A DNA stretch of 64,000 nucleotides from Maricaulis sp. (GTDB lineage Bacteria > Pseudomonadota > Alphaproteobacteria > Caulobacterales > Maricaulaceae), in contig JAQXCQ010000095.1 in the NCBI GenBank assembly GCA_029251785.1, positions 1 to 64,000 of the forward strand, written 5' to 3'. This document shows, in pieces, positions 42,687 through 52,884 of the stretch (within the stretch, counting starts at the first letter, position 1; each line of letters opens with the position of its first letter). Position numbers and translations under genes: made by a program. The notes under the pieces were generated by a model that ran no database searches, was not told the DNA's origin, and saw nothing but the letters and a program-made list of their open reading frames with translations.

Positions 42687-44231
42687 ATGAACGACGCAAA
42701 CCGCGCCCTCAAAAATGATCCCCTGATGGAAGATGATGATCCGTTTATGGATGCGTCCGACATCGAAAGATTGATGCTGGGTGAGGCAACCCGTGAGGAT
42801 ATTCTCGTTGAGGATCGCGCCCAATCGCCCGGCAAGGCATTTGGTGCCGGTGCGACGTTGGATCCGGACGTTCTCGACGAGTCGGCGGATCCCTATATGT
42901 CCGAACCCCATTTCGACGCGCCCGAAGAGGCTGTCACGGTCGATCCCGCCTTTGATGAATTGCGCGAGGAAGTCGCCCAATCTACGGCCGCGATGCCCGG
43001 TGGGGAAACGTTATACGGCGAAGTTGATGCCGAGGTCTCCGAACAGCCTATTCCACGTATTGCCATAGCCGCATTCTGCGAGCGGCCGGAAACCGGAGCT
43101 CTGATCCACAATGCCGCTGATGATCGCCGTCTTGCGCGGGCCCATGTTGACGTAGAGCTCGGCGGTCTACCGGCTGCGATTGAACGTTTTCACGACGCGA
43201 CAACCCCGAACTTGCTGATCGTTGAGAGCGGAATGCGTGGTCGCGGCCTGTTTGAGCAGCTCGAAGAACTGGCTGCGGTTTGTGATGCCGACACCAAGGT
43301 TGTTGTCATCGGCGCCTCTAACGACATTTCCCTGTATCGCAGTTTGATGAAGCGCGGGGTCAGTGAATATCTGGTGCCGCCAATGACACCGCTGCACCTG
43401 ATCCGGACCATCTCAGATTTATTTCTTGATCCCGAGCAGCCCTTCGCCGGTAAAACCGTTGCCTTTATCGGTGCCAAGGGTGGGGTTGGCTCGTCAACGA
43501 TTGCACACAATGCGTCCTGGGCACTGACTGAGGGGCTGCAATCGGATGCCGTTCTCGTCGATATGGATTTGTCATTCGGAACGGCAGGGCTCGACTTCAA
43601 TCAGGACCCGGCCCAGACATTGGGTGACGCCTTGGCAGAACCTGACCGCCTGGACGAGGCCCTTCTGGATCGGCTTTTGGTGCGGTGTACCGATCGCCTG
43701 AGCCTGTTCTCCGCCCCCGCCACTCTTGAGCGGGATTGGGAGTTTTCTCCGGTCGCGTACGAAATGGTGCTCGAAAAGGTTCGCCGCCAAGCGCCGAATA
43801 TCATCCTTGACTTGCCTCATTTCTGGATGCCGTGGGTGAAACAAACCCTGCTTTCCGCTGATGAGGTCGTTGTTACGGTGACGCCGGATCTGGCGTCGCT
43901 GCGCAATGCGAAGAATTTGTTCGATCTGGTTACCGGCGCACGTCCAAATGATGATCCGCCCAAGGTTGTCATCAATATGGCCGGCATTCCGAAACGACCC
44001 GAAATTCCGATCAAGGATTTCGCCGATGCGCTTGGCGCGCCGCCGGTTCTGGTTCTGCCGTTTGAGCCGATGCTGTTTGGCAAGGCTTCGAATAATGGTC
44101 AGATGATCACCGAGGTCGACCCGAAATCCAAGGCGGCTGAAGGTTTTGCCCATTTGGCAAGTATGATCACGGGGCGTGTTGCTGCTCCCAATAAGAAACG
44201 CTCCCTGTTCGGGAATCTTTTTGGAGGCTAA
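42687..44231 (+). CDS. cpaE: Flp pilus assembly ATPase CpaE (TadZ), with long acidic N-terminus
   Basis: A MinD/ParA-like ATPase thought to place the pilus machine at its cell position. The deviant Walker A is FIGAKGGVGSSTIAHN (about residue 260), followed by VLVDMDLSFGTAGLDF; an atypical receiver domain precedes it (about 125–250, VIGASNDISLYRSLMKRGVSEYLVPP). The first 110 residues are unusually acidic and Asp/Glu/Pro-rich (LMEDDDPFMDASDIE), longer than in typical CpaE, and probably disordered. 514 residues from ATG 42687, with GGGAAG upstream; the track start adds 28 codons inside cpaD. Confidence 0.92.
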   Translation: MNDANRALKNDPLMEDDDPFMDASDIERLMLGEATREDILVEDRAQSPGKAFGAGATLDPDVLDESADPYMSEPHFDAPEEAVTVDPAFDELREEVAQSTAAMPGGETLYGEVDAEVSEQPIPRIAIAAFCERPETGALIHNAADDRRLARAHVDVELGGLPAAIERFHDATTPNLLIVESGMRGRGLFEQLEELAAVCDADTKVVVIGASNDISLYRSLMKRGVSEYLVPPMTPLHLIRTISDLFLDPEQPFAGKTVAFIGAKGGVGSSTIAHNASWALTEGLQSDAVLVDMDLSFGTAGLDFNQDPAQTLGDALAEPDRLDEALLDRLLVRCTDRLSLFSAPATLERDWEFSPVAYEMVLEKVRRQAPNIILDLPHFWMPWVKQTLLSADEVVVTVTPDLASLRNAKNLFDLVTGARPNDDPPKVVINMAGIPKRPEIPIKDFADALGAPPVLVLPFEPMLFGKASNNGQMITEVDPKSKAAEGFAHLASMITGRVAAPNKKRSLFGNLFGG

Positions 44232-44237
44232 CCGCCC

Positions 44238-45719
44238 ATGTTCGGCAAACGCGCCGGTGCTGCATCTCCTAAACGTGCCCCCACAGCCCCGGCTACCGCC
44301 GCGGCGGCCGTCAATGATGCGCCAAAATCCGCCACGCCCGCACCCCAGGTCCCGCACAAGGACGCCGGGGCGGAAAAACGCCGGCAGCCCAAGGCGGCTC
44401 CGGTGCCTAAAAGGACAGTCTCGGCCGCAGAACCGGGCGGACGATCGGAAGAATATTACGCGGTAAAAACCACAATTTTTAATGCGTTGATCGATACCAT
44501 CGATCTCGGGCAGTTGGCGCGTCTCGATCAGGAGACCGCCGCCGAGGAAATCCGTGACATCGTCACCGAGATCATCTCGATCAAAAATGTTGCCATGTCG
44601 ATCGCCGAGCAGGAGCAGCTCCTTACCGACATTTGCAACGATGTGCTCGGTTATGGCCCTCTTGAGCCTCTGCTGGCGCGCGATGATATCTCCGATATCA
44701 TGGTCAATGGCGCCGACGACGTTTTCATCGAGGTCAATGGCAAGGTTGAACGCACCAATATCCGTTTCCGCGATAACGCTCAGCTGATGAATATCTGTCA
44801 GCGAATTGTGAGCCAGGTTGGCCGACGTGTGGATGAAAGTTCGCCCGTCTGTGATGCCCGCCTCGCGGATGGTTCTCGCGTCAATGTGATCGCGCCGCCA
44901 CTGGCGCTTGATGGTCCGACATTGACCATCCGGAAATTCAAAAAAGACAAGCTGACAATGGATAAGCTTGTCGAATTCGCTTCTATCACCCCGGAAGGTG
45001 CCAAAGTACTCGCCGTGATCGGGGCCAGCCGATGCAACGTCCTCATCTCTGGCGGTACCGGTTCGGGTAAGACGACCCTGCTCAATTGTATGACCGGCTA
45101 TATCGAGGAAGATGAGCGCGTTGTGACCTGTGAGGACGCCGCTGAATTGCAACTTCAGCAGCCACATGTCGTCCGCCTTGAGACTCGTCCGCCCAATCTG
45201 GAGGGCGCTGGTGAGGTCACCATGCGTGATTTGGTCAAGAACTGTCTGAGGATGCGTCCGGAACGCATTATCGTGGGTGAGGTGCGTGGACCTGAGGCGT
45301 TTGATCTCCTGCAGGCCATGAATACCGGCCATGACGGCTCCATGGGCACGCTGCACGCCAACTCCCCGCGCGAGGCGATGTCGCGGATTGAATCCATGAT
45401 CACAATGGGTGGTTACGGCCTGCCGGCCAGAACCATTCGCGAAATGATCTCGGGCTCAATTGATGTCATCATCCAGGCCGCCCGATTGCGCGACGGATCG
45501 AGAAAAATTACCCACATCACCGAAATTATCGGCATGGAGGGCGAAGTTATCGTCACTCAGGATCTGTTTGTCTACGAGATCCAGGGCGAGGACGCGGACG
45601 GCAATATCGCCGGCATTCACTGCTCCACTGGTATCGCGCGTCCAAAGTTCTGGGACCGCGCACGTTATTTCGGCCTCGAGCGCGAACTGGCCAACGCCCT
45701 GGATGAATCGGAGGCCTGA
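44238..45719 (+). CDS. cpaF: Flp pilus assembly ATPase CpaF (TadA)
   Basis: The cytoplasmic secretion-type hexameric ATPase driving pilus extension (and in relatives retraction). Walker A is [16 protein letters not shown] (about residue 275), with [39 protein letters not shown], the His box [23 protein letters not shown] and [16 protein letters not shown] Pro/Ala/Lys-rich stretch of about 70 residues precedes the N-domain. 493 residues. GGAGG lies upstream of the ATG; the gap after cpaE is 6 bases. Confidence 0.96.
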   Translation: MFGKRAGAASPKRAPTAPATAAAAVNDAPKSATPAPQVPHKDAGAEKRRQPKAAPVPKRTVSAAEPGGRSEEYYAVKTTIFNALIDTIDLGQLARLDQETAAEEIRDIVTEIISIKNVAMSIAEQEQLLTDICNDVLGYGPLEPLLARDDISDIMVNGADDVFIEVNGKVERTNIRFRDNAQLMNICQRIVSQVGRRVDESSPVCDARLADGSRVNVIAPPLALDGPTLTIRKFKKDKLTMDKLVEFASITPEGAKVLAVIGASRCNVLISGGTGSGKTTLLNCMTGYIEEDERVVTCEDAAELQLQQPHVVRLETRPPNLEGAGEVTMRDLVKNCLRMRPERIIVGEVRGPEAFDLLQAMNTGHDGSMGTLHANSPREAMSRIESMITMGGYGLPARTIREMISGSIDVIIQAARLRDGSRKITHITEIIGMEGEVIVTQDLFVYEIQGEDADGNIAGIHCSTGIARPKFWDRARYFGLERELANALDESEA

Positions 45720-45721
45720 GC

Positions 45722-46717
45722 ATGAATGAGGACATGGCTTTCATTTTCGCCGCCGTCGCGGCGTTTGTTGCGATCGCCGGTGTCGGCTGGGTCGCGGTCG
45801 GTGCTGCCGGCGATGCGCAATCCAAACGTCGTATGCAGACCGTGGTTGGTGCCGGGGGTTTGGAGCGGGGCAAGCGTCACCACTCGGCGCTTGATGCCGC
45901 AGCGCAGCGCAAGCGTCACGTCCAAGAATCGCTCAAGGATATGGAGCAGCGCCAGAAAGACCAGCGCAAGAAAAACCTGACATTGAAATCCAGGATCCAA
46001 CAGGCGGGCATGGATTTCACGCCAGCACGTTTCTGGTTGGCATCCCTGGGCATGGCAGTTTTGGGATTTGTCCTCGCCTATGTCACAGGGCAGACAATGT
46101 TGATGTCAGGTGGATCGGCCGTCATTGCGGGGTTGGGCTTACCGCGCTGGTGGCTCGGTTTCATGTGTTCGCGACGCAAGAAAAAATTCACCCAGGAATT
46201 TGCCAATGCGCTCGACGTTATCGTACGCGGCATCAAATCTGGCCTGCCACTTAATGAGTGCCTCAAAATCATTTCACGGGAATCACCTGAACCCGTTGCT
46301 TCCGAATTCCAGCTTCTGGTTGAGGGCATAGCGCTCGGCGTCTCACTGGAAGACGGATTGCGCCGCATGTGCGAACGCATGCCGCTGCCGGAATTGAACT
46401 TCTTCACAACGGTATTGGTGATTCAACAAAAGACAGGCGGTAATCTCGCCGAGGCGCTTGGCAATCTGGCCATGGTGTTGCGCGCGCGAAAGATGATGCG
46501 GGAAAAAATTGGTGCCCTATCCGCAGAGGCCAAGTCCTCTGCCGGCATTATCGGTTCGATGCCACCGGGTGTGGGCGGCATCGTCTATCTGACCACGCCT
46601 TCCTATATGAGCCAGATGGTCACCGACCCGACAGGTCAGCTCATGCTGCTCGGCGGTGCCACCTGGATGGCGATCGGCATTTTCGTCATGCGCGGCATGA
46701 TCAACTTCAAGATCTAG
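45722..46717 (+). CDS. tadB: Flp pilus inner-membrane platform protein TadB
   Basis: One of two T2SS-F-type polytopic proteins forming the pilus platform. An N-terminal helix and a basic linker precede LKSRIQQAGMDFTPARFW, two helices, and the T2SSF domain (FANALDVIVRGIKSGLPLNECLKIISRESPEPVASEF, GGNLAEALGNLAMVLRARKMM), with final helices near the C-terminus. 331 residues. The start follows the cpaF stop by two bases with GGAGG inside the cpaF end. Confidence 0.95.
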   Translation: MNEDMAFIFAAVAAFVAIAGVGWVAVGAAGDAQSKRRMQTVVGAGGLERGKRHHSALDAAAQRKRHVQESLKDMEQRQKDQRKKNLTLKSRIQQAGMDFTPARFWLASLGMAVLGFVLAYVTGQTMLMSGGSAVIAGLGLPRWWLGFMCSRRKKKFTQEFANALDVIVRGIKSGLPLNECLKIISRESPEPVASEFQLLVEGIALGVSLEDGLRRMCERMPLPELNFFTTVLVIQQKTGGNLAEALGNLAMVLRARKMMREKIGALSAEAKSSAGIIGSMPPGVGGIVYLTTPSYMSQMVTDPTGQLMLLGGATWMAIGIFVMRGMINFKI

Positions 46718-46726
46718 GAGTTCGTC

Positions 46727-47725
46727 TTGCCCGGCTTTACCGAAATACGCGATTTCCTGACCGACCCGCAAATGCTGCTGACCCTTTTGTCCGGCATCTT
46801 GGTATTCGCCACGATTGTCACGATCGCCGGACCAAGTCTGGGCGGCGGTGGAATGGATAAGCGAATCAAAGCTGTCCAGAACCGTCGCGAGGAATTGCGT
46901 CGTAAGAGTCGCGAGCAATTGAAGGTCAAGGTCAAGGCCAAGGAAGGTGGTCGGGGCACTATTCGCGATGAAGAAGCCAAGGGTATCATGCGCCGGGTGG
47001 TGGATGCCCTCAACTTGCAAAAAGCGTTCGAAGACCCCGCCCTTCAATTGAAGCTGCAACAGGCCGGTTTGCGGGGCAATCGACCGACCGTGACATTCTA
47101 TTTCTTCCGGTTGGCCGCACCGATAATCTTGCTCCTTGGCGGCTTGTTCTACCTCTTTTTTATCAATGATTTCGGGCTGCCAACGATCACCCGATATTGT
47201 TATGCATTCGCCCTGGGCATGCTGGGTTATTACGCCCCGAATGTGTATCTCTCCAACGCGGCGACAAAGCGCCAACAATCAGTAATGGGGGCGTTTCCGG
47301 ACGCGCTTGATCTGCTGTTGATTTGTGTCGAATCGGGCATGTCTGTTGAGGCCGCCTTCCACAAGGTTTCTACAGAAATTGGTAGCCAGTCGATTGAACT
47401 CGCTGAGGAATTGTCGCTAACCACCGCGGAGTTGGCCTACCTGCAGGACCGGCGCGTCGCCTATGAAAATTTGGCCAAGCGGACCAATCATCCCGGCGTG
47501 AAAGCGGTCTGCACCTCGCTCATTCAGGCGGAAAGTTACGGCACCCCGCTGGGGCAAGCCCTGCGTGTGATGGCAAAGGAAAATCGCGACATGCGCATGG
47601 CTGCGGCCGAAAAAAAGGCCGCTTCCTTGCCGGCTCAGCTGACCGTGCCGATGATTATCTTCTTCCTGCCCGTCCTGTTCGTGGTTATCCTCGGCCCAGC
47701 CATCATTCGTGTAAACGCGATGTGA
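46727..47725 (+). CDS. tadC: Flp pilus inner-membrane platform protein TadC
   Basis: The second T2SS-F-type platform protein, partner of TadB. The T2SSF domain shows QSVMGAFPDALDLLLICVESGMSVEAAFHKVSTEI and LIQAESYGTPLGQALRVMAKENRDMRM, with the terminal helix QLTVPMIIFFLPVLFVVILGPAIIRV. 332 residues. It begins at TTG 46727, supported by AGGAG six bases upstream and by family length. It ends the contiguous cpaA–tadC run. Confidence 0.95.
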   Translation: MPGFTEIRDFLTDPQMLLTLLSGILVFATIVTIAGPSLGGGGMDKRIKAVQNRREELRRKSREQLKVKVKAKEGGRGTIRDEEAKGIMRRVVDALNLQKAFEDPALQLKLQQAGLRGNRPTVTFYFFRLAAPIILLLGGLFYLFFINDFGLPTITRYCYAFALGMLGYYAPNVYLSNAATKRQQSVMGAFPDALDLLLICVESGMSVEAAFHKVSTEIGSQSIELAEELSLTTAELAYLQDRRVAYENLAKRTNHPGVKAVCTSLIQAESYGTPLGQALRVMAKENRDMRMAAAEKKAASLPAQLTVPMIIFFLPVLFVVILGPAIIRVNAM

Positions 47726-47787
47726 CGAACGCCGTTTGGCGCGTTATTTGAATGGCACGGTGAATGTTGAACAGGTGGACACAGCCC

Positions 47788-48300
47788 ATGTTTTCCGGGC
47801 CCATGTTTTCGGGACGCAAGTCGGCGGAGAAACGCCGCGAGCAAATCGACGCGGCGGACCAGGCCGCGGGTGCCGCGATGGCCGCGCTGTTTGGTGATGA
47901 TGTCGAGGCTGCCCGCAAGGCACTCTCCAGCGCTCCGAAAACTCATTACGCAGACATGGGCTGGAAGGTCGATCTGGCCTACGCCATGGTCGAGCTGAAA
48001 TCGGAGAGACGCAAGTCCGGTACACAAAGGCTTGTCTCAGTCTGTAGTCGGCTCGACGAAACGTCACTCAGCCTGGATGACAAGAATTATCTTCGCCTCT
48101 ATGCGCTCTACCGCGCCAGCGAAGTGTCGAAAACCGGCAAGCCACCTATGGAATTACGCGATTTGGTTGAGGATTTTCGCTTTGATCATACGCAGATTAC
48201 GCCGTTGATCCGTCAGGATTTCCCACTCAAGAAAGTCGACGATATCGTCGTCGCACCGCCCCCGCCGCCACCGCCGCCAACCGATGAAGCGAGCGAATAG
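47788..48300 (+). CDS. hypothetical protein downstream of tadC, proline-rich C-terminus
   Basis: 170 residues from ATG 47788, which has AGGTGG nine bases upstream; two other in-frame ATGs (47764, 47803) are possible. The body is charged and mainly helical (KSAEKRREQIDAADQAAGAAMAAL), apparently without a signal peptide, and the end is KKVDDIVV-APPPPPPPPTDEASE, with eight consecutive prolines. The start region contains a 15-base tandem duplication (cccatgttttcc-ggg / cccatgttttcg-gga). No family recognised. It follows tadC by 62 bases in the same direction, so a pilus-related role is plausible only by position. Confidence 0.7.
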   Translation: MFSGPMFSGRKSAEKRREQIDAADQAAGAAMAALFGDDVEAARKALSSAPKTHYADMGWKVDLAYAMVELKSERRKSGTQRLVSVCSRLDETSLSLDDKNYLRLYALYRASEVSKTGKPPMELRDLVEDFRFDHTQITPLIRQDFPLKKVDDIVVAPPPPPPPPTDEASE

Positions 48301-48321
48301 GCTGTCGCGTTTGGTGGTTTG

Positions 48322-49122
48322 CTAATTGGCAGTAACCGCATCATAGCGACGCTGACTGGTCAGCATGGCCCGGACATAGTTCATATTCGCTTCGGCCATT
48401 TCCGGCGTCACATCAACACGCGCCATTTCCTCGGCCTCCTCGAAACGTCCCTGAAGAGCAATCACCAGCGCCAGGTTTTGTCGGATCGCCGCAGCGGCCC
48501 CGGGGCGGATCATGGCTTCGCGTAACATTTGCTCGGCCACCTCCACATCACCTGATAAGGCATGTGACAACGCCAGGTTTGAAAGCACGGAAGGATCGCC
48601 GGGATTGAGGCTGAGCGCGGCCCTGAACGCATTGCGCGCGGCGGGCGCCTGTCCCGCCTGCTCCAGCGAGATACCCAGGGTATTGTGAACCTGCCAATTG
48701 GATGAATTGGATGCTGCCGAACGCTGCAGAGCCTCAATAGCGCGCGCACCGCGTCCAGACGACGCCAGGGCCATGCCATAGGCCAGCAACATATCGGCGT
48801 CTTCAGGGTATAGCGCCAGAGCCTGTTGGGCGATAATCGCCGAGCGATCATGATTGCCCATACGGCGCAGCGCGATCGATAATTCCAGCGCCGCTTCCTG
48901 GTCAGACGGGTTGAGGTCATAGGCCTCGGCCCAGAACGCCGCCTGTGATAACAGGTCACGACTGTGGATTGCCGCGCGCTCTTCCGCCGTGGCGGGAATT
49001 ATATTGCCCGCATCCTCCATCGTGACTGCGAGCGCCTGCTCGCCGTCAGTGCGGGCAGTGGTCGTCGCGCAGGCGGAAATTGCCAGGGCTGCGAGCGGGG
49101 CGATGAAGATAAAATTTCGCAT
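48322..49122 (-). CDS. tadD: TPR lipoprotein, TadD-like
   Basis: A tetratricopeptide-repeat lipoprotein; TadD proteins act in Flp pilus assembly, probably supporting the outer-membrane secretin. Lipobox ISAC (FIFIAPLAALAISAC). TPR-like units run from about residue 60 to 235 (AEAYDLNPSDQEAALELSIALRRMGNHDRSAIIAQQAL, FRAALSLNPGDPSVLSNLALSHALSGDVEVAEQML). 266 residues from ATG 49122; no strong ribosome site is visible, and the track's TTG at 49137 is five codons earlier. It is convergent with the proline-tail protein gene and lies at the end of the pilus locus. Confidence 0.85.
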   Translation of the reverse strand: MRNFIFIAPLAALAISACATTTARTDGEQALAVTMEDAGNIIPATAEERAAIHSRDLLSQAAFWAEAYDLNPSDQEAALELSIALRRMGNHDRSAIIAQQALALYPEDADMLLAYGMALASSGRGARAIEALQRSAASNSSNWQVHNTLGISLEQAGQAPAARNAFRAALSLNPGDPSVLSNLALSHALSGDVEVAEQMLREAMIRPGAAAAIRQNLALVIALQGRFEEAEEMARVDVTPEMAEANMNYVRAMLTSQRRYDAVTAN

Positions 49123-49224
49123 CTTGGAACCGATCAACTGAGAGCGTCCCTTGAAACTGCTCGCCTGCCGTCAAGAATGCGTTAATCCAGAGCCTGAAAT
49201 TGAACACCGATGCGAGGAACAAGC

Positions 49225-50583
<1,359 letters not shown>

Positions 50584-50618
50584 ACCCGTATCGACGGGAC
50601 GGGTCTGGGAGTGGAAGT

Positions 50619-51020
50619 ATGGCGTCACAGGCGATGATATCGCTTGAGATGATGCGGCGGGTATCGACCCAGTCCGTGCGCGGCGCTGTGGCAGATCTCA
50701 GCGCCCGCCAGTTTGCTCTGCTTTTGAGTATATTCATGCGGGAGGGGCCGCATTCGGTACGGGATCTGGCCGAGGAGCTTGATCTTCCGAAGCCGGCGGT
50801 AAGCCGCGCTCTCGACGTGCTGGAGGGCAATGGTTTTGTTTGCCGCAAGAAAGATCAACAAGACCGCCGGGATGTTTCCGTGCACCGCACTGTCAAAGGT
50901 GCGCTCTTCCTGTACGATTACGGCTCAAGCCTAGCATCCTTTGCCCAGGAGACTGCCGAGTGCCTGTCATGGATCCACGCCTTACACCGGCCCGCCCCGA
51001 TCTCGCCGCAGCCCATCTGA
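50619..51020 (+). CDS. MarR-family winged-helix transcriptional regulator
   Basis: A 133-residue winged-helix DNA-binding protein. The helix-turn-helix and wing are HSVRDLAEELDLPKPAVSRALDVLEGNGFVCRKKDQQDRRDVSVHRT, typical of MarR regulators. The C-terminal dimer helices are short, and the last ~20 residues (HALHRPAPISPQPI) are out of character because the frame runs on over the start of the next gene. Its target is unknown; neighbours are an aminopeptidase and an NlpC/P60 peptidase. Confidence 0.85.
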   Translation: MASQAMISLEMMRRVSTQSVRGAVADLSARQFALLLSIFMREGPHSVRDLAEELDLPKPAVSRALDVLEGNGFVCRKKDQQDRRDVSVHRTVKGALFLYDYGSSLASFAQETAECLSWIHALHRPAPISPQPI

Positions 51021-51811
51021 AAGGATTGGTAGAGGCCGAGCGCTTTGTTGAGCCGGTCTTATGGCAATGCGCCATTGCCGCGGCCCCGATCAGACGCACA
51101 CCGGCTGCCGACGGGGCCATGGACGACCAATTGCTGGCCGGTGAACAATTTGCGGTGCTCGACCAATCGGACGGCTGGGCCTGGGGATACGCCAAAAGCA
51201 GCGGTTATGTCGGGTGGGTTGATCTGGCGGGCTTGTCGTCAAAGACGCAGAATCCCGACCGTCGCATCACCGTCCTGCGGACGTACGGATTTTCCCGGCC
51301 CGACATGAAGTCGGCGCCTGTCGTCCTGTTGAGCCTCAATTCTGGTATTTCCACGGGTGAGCGGGAAGCGAGCTTTGTCCATGCCGGAGATCTGGGGTGG
51401 ATCCACGAAGCGCATACCGCGCCTATTGATCAAACCGCCAGCGACTTTGTTGCCGTCGCCGAAGCATTCCTGGGCGCTCCCTATCTCTGGGGTGGAAAGG
51501 AAAGCTTGGGGTTGGACTGTTCCGGGCTTTTGCAGATGGCCCTTGTGGCGACAGGTGTGCCGGCGCCTCGCGACGCGGATCAGCAAGAGGATTTCCTCCG
51601 CGATAGCTGGCAAGACGTGACAGGCGATGTCGGACGCCAGCGAGGCGATGTCGTCTTCTGGCCCGGACATGTTGGCATTATGACGGATAGCGAACACTTG
51701 CTGCACGCAAACGCCCATACGATGGATACGACGCTGGAAAGTTTTCGAGAGGCCGAGGCACGCATTGCGGACAAGGAAAATCCGGTGCGTTCAATTTTTC
51801 GGGCCGCCTGA
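50960..51811 (+). CDS. NlpC/P60 (C40) peptidase with SH3-like domains
   Basis: A cysteine peptidase that should cleave peptidoglycan stem peptides (gamma-D-Glu–diamino-acid bond) or related amides. Two SH3-like segments (about 35–165, e.g. QFAVLDQSDGWAWGYAKSSGYVGWV) precede the NlpC/P60 domain: FLGAPYLWGGKESLGLDCSGLLQ (catalytic Cys) and PGHVGIM (His). I start at GTG 50960 (MPVMDPRL), seven bases after AGGAGA, rather than the track's 50840 or ATG 50969; this gives 283 residues and a 61-base overlap with marR. No signal peptide is evident. A perfect terminator follows. Confidence 0.88.
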   Translation: MPVMDPRLTPARPDLAAAHLKGLVEAERFVEPVLWQCAIAAAPIRRTPAADGAMDDQLLAGEQFAVLDQSDGWAWGYAKSSGYVGWVDLAGLSSKTQNPDRRITVLRTYGFSRPDMKSAPVVLLSLNSGISTGEREASFVHAGDLGWIHEAHTAPIDQTASDFVAVAEAFLGAPYLWGGKESLGLDCSGLLQMALVATGVPAPRDADQQEDFLRDSWQDVTGDVGRQRGDVVFWPGHVGIMTDSEHLLHANAHTMDTTLESFREAEARIADKENPVRSIFRAA

Positions 51812-51840
51812 CCGAGAATTTATCGTTCCGGCGCGCACAA

Positions 51841-51872
51841 AAAAGCCCCGCGGCCGGAACCGCGGGGCTTTT
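51841..51872. terminator. bidirectional terminator, 13-bp perfect stem
   Basis: aaaagccccgcgg / ccgcggggctttt with loop ccggaa. A and T tracts on either side let it serve both the NlpC/P60 gene and the convergent cytochrome c gene. Confidence 0.95.
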
Positions 51873-51893
51873 TGTGTGTAATGGGGCAGGGCG

Positions 51894-52607
51894 CTACTGG
51901 TCGTCGTCGCCAGTCGGTGCTTCAGTCGGTGCTTCTGCTGGCGCTTCCATTGACGTTTCTGCCGGCGTGTCTGCCAGTGTTTCTGCCAGTGTTTCTGCAG
52001 GCGTATCTTGCATGACGTCTGCGGCTACGTCCTCGACCATGTCAGCCAATGGGGCTGGCAGCGGAGCCGGGTTAGCCGAGAGGCTGCGAAGATAGGCAAT
52101 GACATTCATGCGGGTCGATTCGCTTCTGATTCCGGCAAACGACATCGCTGTGCCCGGAGCGTATGCTCGCGGCGATGTCAGGAAATCATTGAGAGCGGCA
52201 TAGTCCCAGCCGCCCGCGATACCCGACAGAGCCGCCGAGTAGCTATAGCCATCGGCAGAGCCGATGCCGCGGTCAACAACGCCCCAAAGGTTTGGTCCGG
52301 TGCTGTGGCCAGCGCCGTCAACAAACGTATGGCATGACGAGCACTGGCGAATAGCGCTTTCACCACGCGAAACATCCGCAGCAGCGAGAAGAACGCCGTA
52401 ATCGACCGCCGGCATGATTGCGGGGCCACTCTCGGCCGCGTCACCACCGATTGCGGCCCAGTCGACCGGGTAGGCAGTGTTGTGTTCATCAAGGTCATGC
52501 GCTGCATGTGTGGGGACGAGCGTGTGTCCCAATTCCTTGATGACCAAGACGATTAGGATGCCTGCGATAAGGACGCCAGCAACCTTGTTCCAGAAGAGAT
52601 CGCCCAT
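51894..52607 (-). CDS. membrane-anchored class I cytochrome c with acidic low-complexity tail
   Basis: A c-type cytochrome carrying electrons at the periplasmic face, of the cytochrome c2/c552 (CycM-like) type. One N-terminal helix (KVAGVLIAGILIVLVIKELG), a linker, then the haem-binding CSSCH (about residue 97), a TGPNLWGVVDRGIG segment, and the distal Met in PGTAMSFAGIRS. The C-terminal 40 residues are imperfect repeats of Ala/Glu/Pro/Thr (PAETLAETLADTPAETSMEAPAE). 237 residues from ATG 52607 with GGGGGG upstream; the track adds 22 codons. Likely partner: a terminal oxidase or bc1 complex (inference). Confidence 0.9.
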   Translation of the reverse strand: MGDLFWNKVAGVLIAGILIVLVIKELGHTLVPTHAAHDLDEHNTAYPVDWAAIGGDAAESGPAIMPAVDYGVLLAAADVSRGESAIRQCSSCHTFVDGAGHSTGPNLWGVVDRGIGSADGYSYSAALSGIAGGWDYAALNDFLTSPRAYAPGTAMSFAGIRSESTRMNVIAYLRSLSANPAPLPAPLADMVEDVAADVMQDTPAETLAETLADTPAETSMEAPAEAPTEAPTGDDDQ

Positions 52608-52884
52608 GGACGCCCCCCAATCTAATCCAGTTGAAAGTTGGCTGTGTTTGGCATGGTCAGCTCCTGCAGGCAACCGTCAAAGCATCGTCCGATACATTCG
52701 GTCGCAGTCCGGATGAGTGCGTCGCCTTTGTTGCCCCTCACAGCGATGCAGCCTTCCGTCTTCCCTCCAAGCTCACCGTCCTGTGAAGCACAAGCTGCAC
52801 TGCGCCCCTTGAACCTGCACCCCTGCGTTCGCAAATGCCCCAATGGCTGGGATTATTGTCATTCAAATAAGGACCTTGATCGCC

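Noticed and set aside
43572-45356. A 594-codon ORF on the minus strand opposite cpaE and cpaF
   Set aside because: It is antisense to two unmistakable pilus genes, is rich in Arg/His/Gly and shows no domain; it is a shadow of GC-rich codon usage.
52608-52884. A structured RNA (6S-like) in the cytochrome c / beta-barrel intergenic region
   Set aside because: Several complementary words exist (for example tcacag/ctgtga), but they do not nest into a long rod-shaped hairpin, and no conserved core was recognised.
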